Shown: piece by piece, positions 42,502 to 54,389 of the stretch | Numbering within the stretch: the first letter of the stretch is position 1 | Layout: each line of letters starts with the position of its first letter | Assembly: GCA_038373865.1 (NCBI GenBank) | Contig: JAXGGA010000493.1 | Coordinates: 155,499 to 219,498 of the forward strand | From: Uloborus plumipes | Lineage: Eukaryota; Arthropoda; Arachnida; Araneae; Uloboridae | Reading direction: 5' to 3' | Length of the DNA stretch: 64,000 nt | Made by a program: the position numbers and the translations under genes | Notes under the pieces: generated by a model | Told to the model about the DNA's origin: nothing | Database searches by the model: none | The model's input: only the letters and a program-made list of their open reading frames with translations

Positions 42502-43273
42502 CACTAGGTGGCCAAAAGTATCCGGACACTTTCAAAAATTCACATTTTTACATATAGCTCGAAAAATAAGTGATCAATTGTTCTTTAACTTTAGTCATAC
42601 AAAATATAGGCTTCACCGAATATTTCCAAGTTGAAATTAAATTACCCTTGCATTTGGGGGACGACAAGAAGGGGGGGGGTTGAAAGTAAAACCGCTTTTT
42701 GACCATAACTCTTTGAAAATAGCTCGGAATAAGCTATAAATTTCAGTAATTAATTAGCATACTATGTATAATTACTGTACAAATTTTTATGAACGTACCA
42801 CTCTTACTTCCGAAGATATGAAACATTTTTTAAAAAATGGCAGTTTTATTTGAAGGGTTTTTGCTCATAACACGCAGAGTTTTTGATCAAACCTTATCAA
42901 AACTTCAGGAAAAATGACAAATAATAAGAGAAAGAACATACTAAAACGGTAAATAAAAATATTGAAAATCCGAGGAGATATGAACGTTAAAAGGAAATAT
43001 TTTTTCACGGCGCATGCGCGAACGACAGAAATTTATAACTACAAAAATATTGTACTCTGATTTATACTTCATCTTATAAAAAAAGTTTCAGTTGAATATC
43101 ATGAAAATTGAAAAAGATATCAGCGATCTAGTGAGCTGTATTTCAGTCATTCGCAGACAATACATAAGAAGTGAGGGTCTGTCCACAAAGAGCTATTTTT
43201 AAATTAAAGGTTATTGCGTCATCGTTCAAAACCAACGTTTCAGGGGGTGTCCGGATGCTTTTGGCCACCTACG
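42502..43273. mobile_element. Tc1-type MITE (CACTAGGTGGCCAAAAGTAT ends), complete copy
   Basis: Inverted ends CACTAGGTGGCC… and …GGCCACCTACG, flanked by TA (42500-42501 and 43274-43275). 772 bp, non-coding. Confidence 0.85.
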
Positions 43274-43399
43274 TATAAGGTCTTTTTGGCCGAATAGGCG
43301 AAATGTGACTTCTATGCCGAATATAAATTTTCAAACTGTATACAATTTAACATTGAAGAAAATGCTCAATTGTCACCATACTATTTGTGGAGAACCCCT

Positions 43400-44065
43400 T
43401 GCCATTTATGTATTGTCTGCGAATGAATGAATTACAGCTCACTAGATCGCTTATATCTTTTTCAATTTTTACGATACTCAATTGAAACTTTTTTTATAAG
43501 ATGCAGTATAAACCAGGCTACAATATTTTTGTAGTTATAAATTTCTGTCGTTCGCGCATGCGCCGTGAAAAATTATTTCCTTTTAACGTTCATATCTCAT
43601 CGGTTTTTAATATTTTTATTTACCGTTTTAGTATGTTCTTTCTTTTGTATTTTGTCATTTTTCCTGAAGTTTTGATAAGGTTTGATCAAAAACTCTGCGT
43701 GTTATGAGCAAAAACCCTTCAAATAAAATTGCCATTTTTTAAAAAATGTTTCATATCTTCGGAAGTAAGAGTGGTACGTTCATAAAAATTTGTACAGTAA
43801 TTATACATAGTATGCTAATTAATTACTGAAATTTATAGCTTATTCCGAGCTATTTTCGAAGAGTTATGGTCAAAAAGCGGTTTTACTTTCAACCCCCCTT
43901 CTTGTCGTCCCCCAAATGCAAGGGTAATTTAATTTCAACTTGGAAATGTTTGGTGAAGCCTATATTTTGTATGACTAAAGTTAAAGAACAATTGATCACT
44001 TATTTTTCGAGCTATATGTAAAAATGAATTTTCGAAAGTGTCCGGATACTTTTGGTCACCTAGTG
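43400..44065. mobile_element. Second copy of the same MITE, inverted and truncated
   Basis: Nearly identical to 42502-43168 on the opposite strand, ending GTCACCTAGTG before TA. Its other end is missing. Together the two copies form a very long inverted repeat. Confidence 0.88.
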
Positions 44066-44499
44066 TATTTTATCAATTTAAACCTTTAATGTATAAGAAT
44101 TAGTTTCATAAAATAAGTATGCCAAACCTTGTAATATGCAAGAAAAAAGTAGTTTGTTCTTCTGCTTTATCCTATGATTCTGTTTAGATTTATTTTATGC
44201 TAAGATGGTCGAGGCTTATAGTACACGCAGTTTAATTTGACAATAAAATTAGTGAATAACCTCAAAACTGACAAAGTATCATAGTATAACAAGATTTCAT
44301 TTAAAATGCCCATTAAACATAAAAAGAACAGTTAAAAATACACAAAACTTGCAAATTGTAAAAATTAAATACATTTTTGCACAGTATTCGGCCAAGGCCG
44401 AATAGTAAAATAGGTATTCGGCCGAAGCCGAATATTCGGAGGACAGGCCGAATAGGCCGAATATTCGGCCTCGGCCGAATATTCGTTGCATCACTAATA

Positions 44500-47390
44500 C
44501 ACATCGCAATCTGCACCAATCCCAACACATAAAAACCGAAAATTATTTGGACATTTTACTGTAAAATTGCTTAAAAAGAAAGAAAGAAAAGACACAGACA
44601 CAACCAAAATTTATACCAAAGACAGGCATTTATTTTGAAAAAAGAAAAATCTAGAGATTAATAAATAAATAAAATAAAACAAGCGATTTAATGAGGAATA
44701 ATTTTTCTAGCTTTTTGAGCAGTAAATTCATCAATTAAGTTTGAAAAATGTAAAGAAACACAAAAATTATTTTCAACCGATATTAGTGCTAGAGCATTAG
44801 TCATAATAGATCTTAAATACGTTTTTTAATTTATTTTAGTTTTGAGAATGAAGGTTCTGCCCAGACAACTGTAGCTGAAATAGTTAGAAAATTCGTAAAT
44901 CAATAACAAAATTTAGAAAAACATTTTGGAAACTGTTTTCAAACAAATATTTAAGTGGTTGAAATTAAAATTTCTCTGGAATGAAATGAATAAAAACTTT
45001 TAACTCTGTGTATAAATCGGTTTCATTCGCATTGTCTAATTCTAACGCCAAGTTATTGCAATTCGTCATTAAATCATGCTCTTCTAAAGTTTTTAATGCT
45101 GGGGTATTGCAAAGAAATCCAAATTTCTTGTTGACGTCTTTTTTTTTTTTTTTTTGAAAACGCTCCTAGGTGTACATAAAAGATTGACTAGTAAGAAAAT
45201 TGTTTGTTTACACTATTTCTACGAAGAGTGTTAACAGGAGGAGAAGAAATTTCATTAGTATTCATTTCCTATGATAGAGAGCTAAACCTTTCGCTGCAAT
45301 TTCAGAATTTTAAGACGGATACAAAGGAATGACGATCTCTTCCTTGAGGGGCCCTACGTCGGCACTTTTACGATATTTAATCTTAAAATATGGAATTTTA
45401 AGCAATCTTCGACTATGTTTTCGTTGGGGTGAAGGCTCTTCTATCCGGAAAAGTTTCGAAATTAAATACAAAAAAGGGGGGGGGGATTGCAGTTCGTCTT
45501 TAATGACATTTGGGACAGAAATGTTGTTCTGGACTCTTCCGTCTTCCCCGAAACATTTTTTAAATTGTAATTTAAAAAAAAAAAAACGCAATTTTTAGAC
45601 GATCTCTGATGACGCCAGGAGGGAAGAAGTTGGGGGACACAAACCCAAAAGTTCTCTCCCCACAATTTTCGGTATAGATTTTAAAAAAAACGTAATTTTA
45701 GATGACTTCGATGAATTTAGGGAAAGAGAGGATTCAAGTCAGGGAGGACAGAAGTTAGGGGACACAACCCGAAGAATTCTCTCCCACAATTTTTCGGCAT
45801 TGAAGTTTAGAAGCAAAATACAAAAACCGTAATTTTTGATGACTTCGATGATATTAAAAGAGGCTATGATTCAGGGGTTTAACTCCGGAAATTTTTCGAG
45901 ATTAAAAGACTGAAATTTTGTAATCAAGAGATCTAAACCACGGTATGTAAGTAAAGAGTAAGTAATATAAAAAAAAACCCTCCCTTGAGAAATTTTTAGA
46001 TCCGCTCTTGAGAATTTCAAAGTCAGTGTTTTTCAACTTTCTAAAAAAAAAGCTTTTTCTCTATTCACTGAACAGCAGTATTTAAGTTTATAGTAGAATT
46101 TTGCTCTGCTTTCCTAACGAAATTAATTTAAACAAGCAATTCGTATCATATACATAAAGAAGTGAGAAATTTGAAACTCAGTTTTGCATTTTGACCCCGT
46201 TGCAATTTCCGATATTTCAACTTAATTTGTCATAAATATCCGCCAATTTGAAATCTAATATCTGTGATACTTTCTATTCGGCATTCCCATCTTGTGTTAG
46301 ATAAAGGCTCAATAGTAACATTTTTAACATACCGCTTTAGAATGTCCCATCGCTGAGTAGAAGTAGAAAATAAGATTTACATTTGTTGAATTATTCCAAA
46401 AGACAAGTTTACCTCTGGCAGAGAAACTAATTGAAGAATTGGCTACACCGCCAAAAGCGGTTTGTATTTTAGATATTTTGAAAGTTTAAAAAAATAGTTT
46501 GAAGGGAAAAGTTTTTTTTTTTTTCAGTTTTTTTTCTCCACGTGCACACAAAAATATTTTTTCTTTTGTAATATTTTAGCGGCCCCAAAATTTCAAAATA
46601 TTTTAGCGGCCCTGTGCGGTTGCACAGTTTGCCATCCCCTAAGAACGGCCCTGATCACTTTGTTAAGCTAATACAGGAAAAGTTATTTCTTATCCAATAA
46701 AAAACTAATTGTCAAAACTTCTCTTCATTCAGTTAGAAAAAGTTAAAATGAAAAAAAAAAAGGAAAAAAAGGAGAGGATTGTTAACAATTAAAATGGCAG
46801 TACAAAGTTTTCGTATGCAATAATAAAACAGAAAAAAAAAACCCTATCATTAGTTGAAAAAAAAATTCTTGCAAAACTTTAAAATTCAATCTCACTCTCT
46901 GAAATTTTCTCACGATAGAGAGGCTATTTTTCTTTAAAGAGGTATCTAATTTGAGTCTTTTTTTTTTCTGGGAATTCTCATCAGACTTCCATAGCTGAGA
47001 CTAGCACCGTTGAATGATTCTATTTTAAAAAGGGATGACAGCTTAGTTAAAAAATTGCAACATTGCAGCATTTCTGCTTTGTCTGATATTATTTTATTTT
47101 TCTAGAACTGATAAGGAAGGGGAATAAATAATAATAAAAAAAATCAACACATCTAATGAAAGAATCCAAGAAAAAACAAGGCAAAACAAAATAAAATCCC
47201 CTTACATTCCATTATCTTTCTTGTCACTATCACTCCATTTTTAATAAAATCAGAAGAGATCTGATGCATGCGAAAATTCAACGAAGGTCGAATATCAAAC
47301 AGTATCTAGTACCTGATGTAACAATAGTCGATACTTTTGCAAATCAAATGCTTCTCACTTTATGCAGCAAATTTTCATGGGGATTAAATT
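44500..47390. other. AT-rich DNA with scattered repeat remnants, no gene
   Basis: Holds a degenerate ~130-bp direct repeat at 45,585-45,880 (GGGACACAAACCC and TTCTCTCCCCACAATTTT recur) and a hAT-like right end at 46,600-46,652 (CGGCCCTG). Nothing else was recognised. Confidence 0.45.
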
Positions 47391-47399
47391 TTGAAATTA

Positions 47400-48177
47400 G
47401 GGTTGGTTCGGGTAAGTGAGCCACTGGGGAAGAAAACCATAAAGTATCATGAAGATTTAGTTTTAAAATATGATACAAATGAAAAACATGCTGCAAAGTT
47501 TGATAGAAAGAATGGAAAAAGCAACACGTTTTATTGGTTTGATGTAGGTGATGTTAGAATTATAACTGAGGATGAATGGATAATGTTTCTCATCAGAAAA
47601 CGTCGAAATAGACGCTGCCATTAAGTGTTTCTATTTTTTTCCAGCCTATAATTTTTTCCTATTTTATCAAAATTGGTCTTAATCGGCTCCATTATGTTTA
47701 TTCAATTCAATAATTTATATGTAAAAGCAAAAAAATATGCCTAATGACTTTTAATGAATTTCACAGACATAATTGTTTTGTATTCCACTTTATAATTTTG
47801 TGTCGTACGCATTTAAATGTAAGTAGAAATCTCATTAATGCATACATTTGTAGAAAAATATTCCACCCTACTAAAATTGTGCATACTTTGTTAGGTAGAA
47901 CCCACAAACCTCTTTCCAAAATATGCCCAATTTAAATATAAATAAATGAAGGGAATTACCCCTTCCTAGGGGGTAAGTGGGTCCCCCACGCCACATTTTA
48001 AAGAGTACGATAGTTAAAAATATTTAAAGCATTTATTTAGGAAATAATGCTGAACTTGTGTTTATTAATAATGTCCAAGATAAAACAAGTCAACAAATTT
48101 AAGCTGTTTTTCTTTAAAACTTTTGTATAAGGCTTTAAAATTGAACTGTTCTAAAAAGGGGGCCCACTTACCCTAAC
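47400..48177 (+). mobile_element. Element with GGGTTGGTTCGGGTAAG ends and a transposase tail
   Basis: Left end GGGTTGGTTCGGGTAAGTGA, inverted at 48155-48177 (CTTACCCTAACCAACCC). An open frame at 47391-47624 includes NTFYWFDVGDVRIITEDEW, resembling the C-terminal domain of pogo-like transposases. No clear target duplication. Non-autonomous. Confidence 0.6.
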
Positions 48178-48641
48178 CAACCCCACCCCTTTTTTCGGAT
48201 GTCCTTCTCCCTCCTCCCTGCTTTAGACTCCAAACTTGAGCAGATCCAATGTTTTCCAAAACCTGGTCACTACTGAAAATAATTAATCTCGACTCATATG
48301 TCTAAGATACACGGTTGTCTAAAACCAATAAGTATACTCAGAGCTTAAGGTTCCACTTCTAACTAGGTTCCATAAAACCACTTCTTTGTGCCATCTGCCA
48401 AGGACATAAACATTGCTTCCACTTTAGCATTATTTTTTCTGTCATTCTATGTTTGGAAGAAATGGGAGAATATAATAAAAAAGATGTTTTAGAGTGGGAA
48501 TTAAGGGGAAAATAATGTTTCAAACATTGCAGGGGAACAGTCCTTAAAATCTTGGCTACTGTCTTGGTTTCTTATACAATAATAAACAGTATGTCTAAAA
48601 AACTAAGAGAATAAACAAATAAATAAAAAGTTTTGTCTTAC

Positions 48642-48830
48642 CTGAAGTCCTTGTTGCCTTTCAGCAACAAACTCTCTTTCTAATTTTCCAAAAACTTTTT
48701 TTGGAGGTAGTGGCAGATCTATTCCGGAACATAATAGCAAGTTGTTTAAAGTATCAAAATCACTATATCTTCGAGTAATTTGCCATGAAATTTCTGAGCT
48801 ATGGCCTCGATGAACTTTCATAACATAAAC
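48642..48830 (-). CDS. PXK: PXK coding exon 2 (first part of PX domain)
   Basis: Acceptor ttttag|GTTT, donor CAG|gtaaga, 189 nt, phase 0 at both ends (residues 35-97). Contains SWQITRRYSDFDTLNN, LPLPPKK and EREFVAERQQGLQ, the phosphoinositide-binding RRYSDF, PPKK and AERQ elements of PX domains. The wording is close to vertebrate PXK (SWQ..RRYSDF..LNN, PLPPKK, REF.AERQ.GLQ) as I recall it. PXK is an endosomal PX-domain pseudokinase. The second half of the PX domain and the kinase-like domain were not found at lower coordinates. Confidence 0.85.
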
Positions 48831-49172
48831 CTAAAAAGGGCAAAAAATATTTTAAAATGAAATTTGTAAAAAATAATTTATTTCAGCATACAGTAGAACT
48901 TTGTTCACCTGGATTTCCAGATCAAATTTTCTGACTTAAAAATAAATAAATAATGATAACACAAAATAAAGTAATGCTTTTAAATTATAGTAGCAAAATG
49001 GTAAATAAGAGCGACAATTCAATTGAGTATTTTTTCTTTAATGTACAGCCCCCTATATACATTGTAACAAATTATTGTAATCCAACACTTTTTATATCAT
49101 TTCTCAAATGCTGGGTCAATTAATCATTGGATCCTTAGACCACAGGCTCTCCGATATTTTCCGACAACACAA

Positions 49173-49583
49173 TTAAAAATATTTAGTGCAATCTTCCAGA
49201 TGGACAGCATCCATGACTTGTCCACAGTTACATAAAATGCAGGTTGGAGAGTCAGTCAGATGAAAAAGGTACAAATAGGGATTTAGACAAACATGTCCTG
49301 TTGAAAGTGTAAAAGCAGCCACAGCAGCAGTTCCGGGAGAGTTCAAGATAGAGTGTGACTTTTTACAGTTTTCTCCATGGTTCACCCTCAGCAGAAAGAG
49401 AAGTAACACAGTGAAATGAATTTCTGAAAATGCTTTCCATCTCCAATTTAGCAGAGTGGACCAGGAACGCTCCACAAGATCTTTGGAGACTACTAGAGAC
49501 TTTTTTGGCTGAAAAATCAGCCTTCTCATTTCTTTGAAGACCACAGCGAGAAGGTATCGACGGAAAGGCAAACATTTTCCCAT
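49173..49583 (-). pseudogene. LINE (I-like clade) RNase H / C-terminal fragment
   Basis: One frame reads IPSRCGLQRNEKADFSAKK, the RNase H end (PSHCG..GNE.AD..AK). A second frame continues with HVCLNPYLYLFHLTDSPTC, then CNCGQVMDAVHLEDC, a Cys/His tail typical of I/Jockey-like LINEs. The frame change and lack of flanking domains show a dead fragment. It lies in the PXK intron, same strand. Confidence 0.85.
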
Positions 49584-50376
49584 CCTCCCCAGGAGTTCTT
49601 TGTAACTCTTAAAAAAGAACCCCTCATTTCCCCCTCCCCCTTTATTAATATCTTATTCAATTACGTTAAATTCTTGAAAAAATATTTACAATAACTAATT
49701 TAAAACTCATAAAAAATGCTCCAAAGTGCAAACCTTGGGCTAAAAGTAATTTTGCACAAAATTTCAAGGTTGTAGGTGCTATGGGGTCTTGTAGATGCAT
49801 TAGGCAAGCCAGTCATCCTTTCACAATTTTGTGAATTTACTATTTTTTCATATGTAGAGACACATGAGCAAAAATGTTTAGACTTTGGCTTAAAGCGCAA
49901 CAAAAAAGTGAAATTTCTTCACACAGATTTGGTTCTTATCAGTTAAATCAACAAGTTTTAGTACTTTCTATTAATGTTTTAAAAATTAAATTTATAAAAA
50001 TAATAATACAATGTGAAACTGTTTTGAATCATGTAATCTGAAAAATAAAAGAATAAAACATGCGTTGTCCTGTACAGTCGACTGCTGTAAAAGTTTATAT
50101 GCTTTTTGTCTTCGAAATAAAAAAGAAATACTTTATTGAGTTATGGCAATTAAGAATACAAATGTCTCTTCCAAATAAAACAATAGACCACTGTTCTCCG
50201 CAATGCATGAACATAAACGCAGATTTGTTTTCAACAGTGAATGTTATCAGGCGCATCTTTACTCCGCCTACACGAAGTTAAAGGTACTTAACATTATGTA
50301 CATAAACATATACATTGCTTTAATGTTAAAAAATATCCCAATGTCATTCAAACGAAAAAAATAATACAATTCTTAC

Positions 50377-50478
50377 AGTATGTCCTTGTACATTTTCAGC
50401 GGCTTCTATGATACAACTTAAGCTCTGAGTATCATCTATTATAATTTTAGATCTATCCCCTTCGTCGAAAACTGCCAT
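50377..50478 (-). CDS. PXK: PXK first coding exon (residues 1-34)
   Basis: ATG at 50478; 34 codons to donor ACT|gtaaga, phase 0. Reads MAVFDEGDRSKIIIDDTQSL, then a helix ending ENVQGHT, which joins directly to VYVMKVHRG of the next exon. This parallels vertebrate PXK (MAF…LLDDT…LQSHT|EY..RVQRG). The reading frame is open upstream but with no better start. A palindromic repeat lies about 300 bp upstream in the presumed promoter. Confidence 0.8.
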
Positions 50479-50783
50479 AACGACTGTCAGTTTTTGTTTT
50501 GTCACATGCTGACGTAATTGCTGCCACTTTTTATTTACAATTATGACATTGTGTCTTGCAGGAAAAAATAAATTCCACAATAAAAACTACTTCCTTCTTT
50601 AATTTTTGTAAAACATCACGAGTTACAAATATTCGGGAAAAAAAGCAAAACTTTTCTCATATAAAAGAATAGGAATGAAAAAAAAATGAATCTAAAGAAC
50701 CTATAAGGCGTAAAAATTATTTTAAAAATTTTCCGATTACTTCTTCCTAGATGGAGGAAGATGACACATGGAGAAGCACTTTT

Positions 50784-51080
50784 AGGTAGGGATTCAAGTG
50801 AAACACCATTGCAATCGCTTCCAGTAGCGATTGCAATTCGAAGCGATCGCAGTGCTGTTTCACTTGAATCCCTGCCTAAGGCAGGAATTCAAGTGAAACA
50901 CGGACGATCGCAACTCATTAATGCAATCGCAAATTCCTAAATTTGGATTTAAGTGAAACGTTACAATCGCTACGAGATGCGATTCTAATGTAATTCGACT
51001 TCCAGTAGCGATTGCAATTTTGGTCTATTGCGATCGCCTCGAAGCGATTGCAATGGTGTGTCACTTGAATTTGGCCCTTA
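50784..51080. repeat. Compound palindromic repeat rich in GCGATCGC/TGCAATCGC
   Basis: Two linked palindromes. The first, 50784-50877, begins AGGTAGGGATTCAAGTG and ends in its inverse. The second, about 50873-51080, begins TAAGGCAGGAATTCAAGTG and ends CACTTGAATTTGGCCCTTA. Both enclose many GCGATTGCAAT-type words in either orientation. Likely MITEs side by side upstream of PXK. Confidence 0.8.
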
Positions 51081-51609
51081 ATCGAACAGTCAAGCAGTTA
51101 GACTCTATTTGCATGACGTCAAGGCATGTATAACCTTCACAACTCGTATCTTTTCAGCGTAAAAACTCTTTTAAAAAATATATTATTTGAAAGTTTTTAC
51201 TTAGGAATGATGTAACAGAATGCTGAATGACTTATTTGGTGTGAAGATATTCTCTTAATAAGTATATTTTCTAATTTAAAACATCTTAGCTCTTCATAAA
51301 ACAAGTCACATTCTTCTCCTCTTCCATCCCTTTTCCCAGATGGACATTCGAACAAGTTTTGAGCAAAATGTCAGAAAAGTATATTTTCATGCCATCATTC
51401 CTACCCACAATCTAGAATAACGAAATGAAGTTCAAAAATACAGTGAAAGTATTTTGTTTCCGGAGAGAGGTGATGTTTGCCATTATAATTCGTCGTAAGT
51501 GCTAAACATTCCCGCCCTTCAGATGAATCAAGAGGACAATATTACTTTCTAGAAATGTTTATATACGAATTGTTTTCTCATTATTGAGCAATAGTACAAA
51601 ATTACTATT

Positions 51610-53290
51610 GGGCGTTTCCATTGTGATGGGTGTGACGCTGTGGGACACTATTTTTGAGAATTGCATCTATATTTTCTCCAATAAATAACTTACTAAACAT
51701 AATCAAAGTTTTGAATGATGTTTAACTATGCATGTGCTTAAACAATTGAGCTAAAATACAACTGCAAGTGTTTTCAATTTTTTGAAAAGAATTTTTAAAA
51801 TTTTGTGAAGGGTGTGACGCTCTCGGGACATGAGTTTTCACTTGTTTTTACATTTGTACAATTTCCTGTAAATTTTTAAATGTTTCATTGCTGTAGCATT
51901 TTTTTTTCATTAAAAGAGATTCAGATGAAACTTAAAACATAAGATTTATGGTACAAATAAATTTTTAAGCATGTTGGAATTTTTTTTCTAGCGTGACGGT
52001 TGTGACACTGTACCAAGTAATTAAAAGTAGTCGGAATTTGAGGAGCAAATTCTTACAGCACAGCTTAATACAATATTAAACATGACAATACTTTTATTAG
52101 AAATAACACCTGTATAAATATGCATGTTTTAAGGGCTAGTGGAGCAATGTTTTAAAGAAGAGTGATTAGTACAAATTGTAATGAATACATCCTTACATTT
52201 TTAAAGAAATAACATCCAACATTCATGTGTACAATTATTTTAGAACGTATAATGTCGAAGGGCTGGTGGAGCAACTTTTTTAATAACAACAGATATTGTT
52301 TCCGAAGAAATGTCTTCTTTTTCTGACCAAATCCAATGGTGTCCACTAGCCTGCATATATTTTAAACTTACTTCTTCTTTCTTTATATCAATATCTAAAA
52401 CAGTAGCATAATATAATTTATTTTTGCAATACTTTGTACTACTTCCTGCTGTTGGTAAGTGAAACTAAAACAAAATCACCAATAACAAGCTCAGGGGTTT
52501 GTATGATCCCGTTTGGAGGAAGATCTACTGTTTCGGTTATTACCACAGCTACTTTTTTCAGTGTAGACTTGGCACAGTCTTTCCAATCAAAAGACTTGTC
52601 GAATCATATACCTGAAAGTGGTGAAGAGATTTTATGCCTTCTATTGCCATTGAATTTTCCCATCGAGAAGATAACATTGCTTTTGATTTTAAGATTTGTT
52701 CAGATGTTACATACAATGAGGTAATGCCTTTTACCTTTACTGCACAGTTGAAGAAATCAAGAGCGGAGTTAATAATTACTTGCCTTGATTTGACCATGTT
52801 ACAAACTTTTGACTTCATCAGCCCAATACCATCAAGTGCCCCCTTTCCATGTGAAGTGGCAAAAAAGTTCCACTCACAAAATAATTTTAAATCTTCTCAA
52901 AAAAAGCACAAGTTTGAAACATTATATTTATTTTTAAATTGTGCTGCTGAGCCATCAGAAAATATTTTTAACTTTTGCAGTTGATGAAACTCCGTTTTCA
53001 AATTAGTTCTCTTAAATTTGGTAAGTATTTTAAAACTTAGGATAGGAAGTGGTTTCAAGTGTTGTCACATCCGTCACAATGATTTTTTACACCCGTCACA
53101 AACTTTTGTCACACCCGTCATGCCAAAGTTTTCCTATTAAATATTTCTTTATCAAAACTTTTATGTTTCACACTTAATCAGATGTACATTAATCAGAAGT
53201 TTATGAAGTTTCATGCTTTTTCATGGAATACTGCATTTGCTGTGGTATATTTTGCATCTTTTCCGTGACGGGTGTGACAAACAGACCTTA
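51610..53290 (-). mobile_element. DNA element with GGGTGTGACG subterminal repeats
   Basis: GTGTGACG/CGTCACAC words cluster near both sides: 51625, 51812 and 51993 in one orientation; 53064-53120 in the other, and 53268 back. Between them lies a degenerate minus-strand transposase-like gene. Terminal borders are approximate. Confidence 0.6.
52240..52985 (-). pseudogene. Decayed transposase, DG…QFK family with GDFVLV tail
   Basis: Minus-strand reading: LKIFSDGSAAQFKNKYNVSN, a TGA, then WNFFATSHGKGALDGIGLMK, a long open part to KTVPSLH, two stops and a frame change, then IGDFVLVSL and KYCKNKLYYATVLDID to a stop at 52240. SDG..AQFKN and F.A..GKGA.DGIG are motifs I associate with transposase-like proteins repeated in many invertebrates. 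The GDFVLV segment resembles the small C-terminal domain of pogo-type proteins. The N-terminus is missing. Confidence 0.7.
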
Positions 53291-54389
53291 TAAGTATATT
53301 TGTATTAACAATAAGGTTTAAAGTATTTTTATTGAAGATTAAGTACTTTACAAGGCAGCCAAATGTCAGAAATTACAATAAATGTACATACAATGAAAAT
53401 ATTACCGTTTGAAATATTATTTCTTAGGGAATGAAATAAAAGAAAGACGAAAAAAGTATTAAAAGTAACTAATGCATCTGAAAAATATCGAAAAGGCCAA
53501 AAAATATCGCCAAGTTGAAAAAATAAAAAGGTAAAATGAATATCTAAAAATTAAAAATTTGAAAGTAGGGTATTGAGATGGAGAATTTGTGTGTCGGTCG
53601 GTCGGTCGGTCTGTCTGTCCCCCCTAAAAACTTTTGAATGAACATTCTGATTTGGACAAACTTTTTTTGTTGGAAAGATCTCGGCGAGTACAGCTCATTC
53701 CCATATTTGATTTTTCGATTTGAACAATTTTTGGTTCAACTTTGAACCGTTCAAACAACCTGTCCCGCGATGCTAACTTTTGAGTGAACAGTCCGATTTG
53801 AACAAACTGTTTTTGTTCGAAAGATCTTATCAAGGATACTTCATTCCCGTATGTACATTTCCGATTTGAACAATTTTTCGTTCAACATTGAACCGCTCAA
53901 GCAAGCTGTCACCCCTAATAACTTTTGAGTGAACAGTCCGATTTAAAAAAACTTTTTCTTCGTTCGAAGGATCTCAGCAAGGATACTTCATTACCGTATT
54001 TAAATTTTCAATTTGAACATTTTTTCGTTCAACATTGAACCGTTCAATCAACCTTTCCCCTCCAAATAACTTCTGAGTGAACCATCCGAATGGAATAAAC
54101 TTTTTTTGTTGGGAAGATCTCGGAGAGTAAAGCTCATTCCCATATTTGATTTTTCGATTTAAACAATTTTTGGTTCAACTTTGAACCGTTCAAACAACCT
54201 GTCCCGCGATGCTAGCTTTTGAGTGAACAGTCCGATTTGAACAAACTTTTTTTTGTTCGAAAGATCTTATCAAGGATACTTCATTCCCGTATTTACATTT
54301 CCGATTTGAACAATTTTTCGTTCAACATTGAACCGCTCAAGCAAGCTGTCACCCCTAATAACTTTTGAGTGAACTGTCTGATTTAAATA

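Larger units (their letters stand above)
41443..44496. mobile_element. hAT-like element with ATTCGGCC-rich ends, 3 kb
   Basis: Left end TAGGGATGCAACGAATA, right end inverted TAGTGATGCAACGAATA; both continue into clusters of CCGAATATTCGGCC palindromes. No transposase coding seen. Target duplication was not clear. A Tc1-type MITE pair is inserted inside it. Confidence 0.78.

Noticed and set aside
46560..46660. hAT element ending CGGCCCTG at 46652
   Set aside because: No left end or matching 8-bp duplication (ATCACTTT) could be found, so a complete element is not claimed.
48230..48330. Possible third PXK exon after a TTTTCAG acceptor
   Set aside because: The open frame shows no similarity to the rest of the PX domain and has no convincing donor in phase.
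52434..52984. Overlapping plus-strand frames of 96 and 116 codons
   Set aside because: The minus strand gives family motifs (SDG..AQFK, GKGALDGIG, GDFVLV); the plus frames are shadows of the pseudogene.
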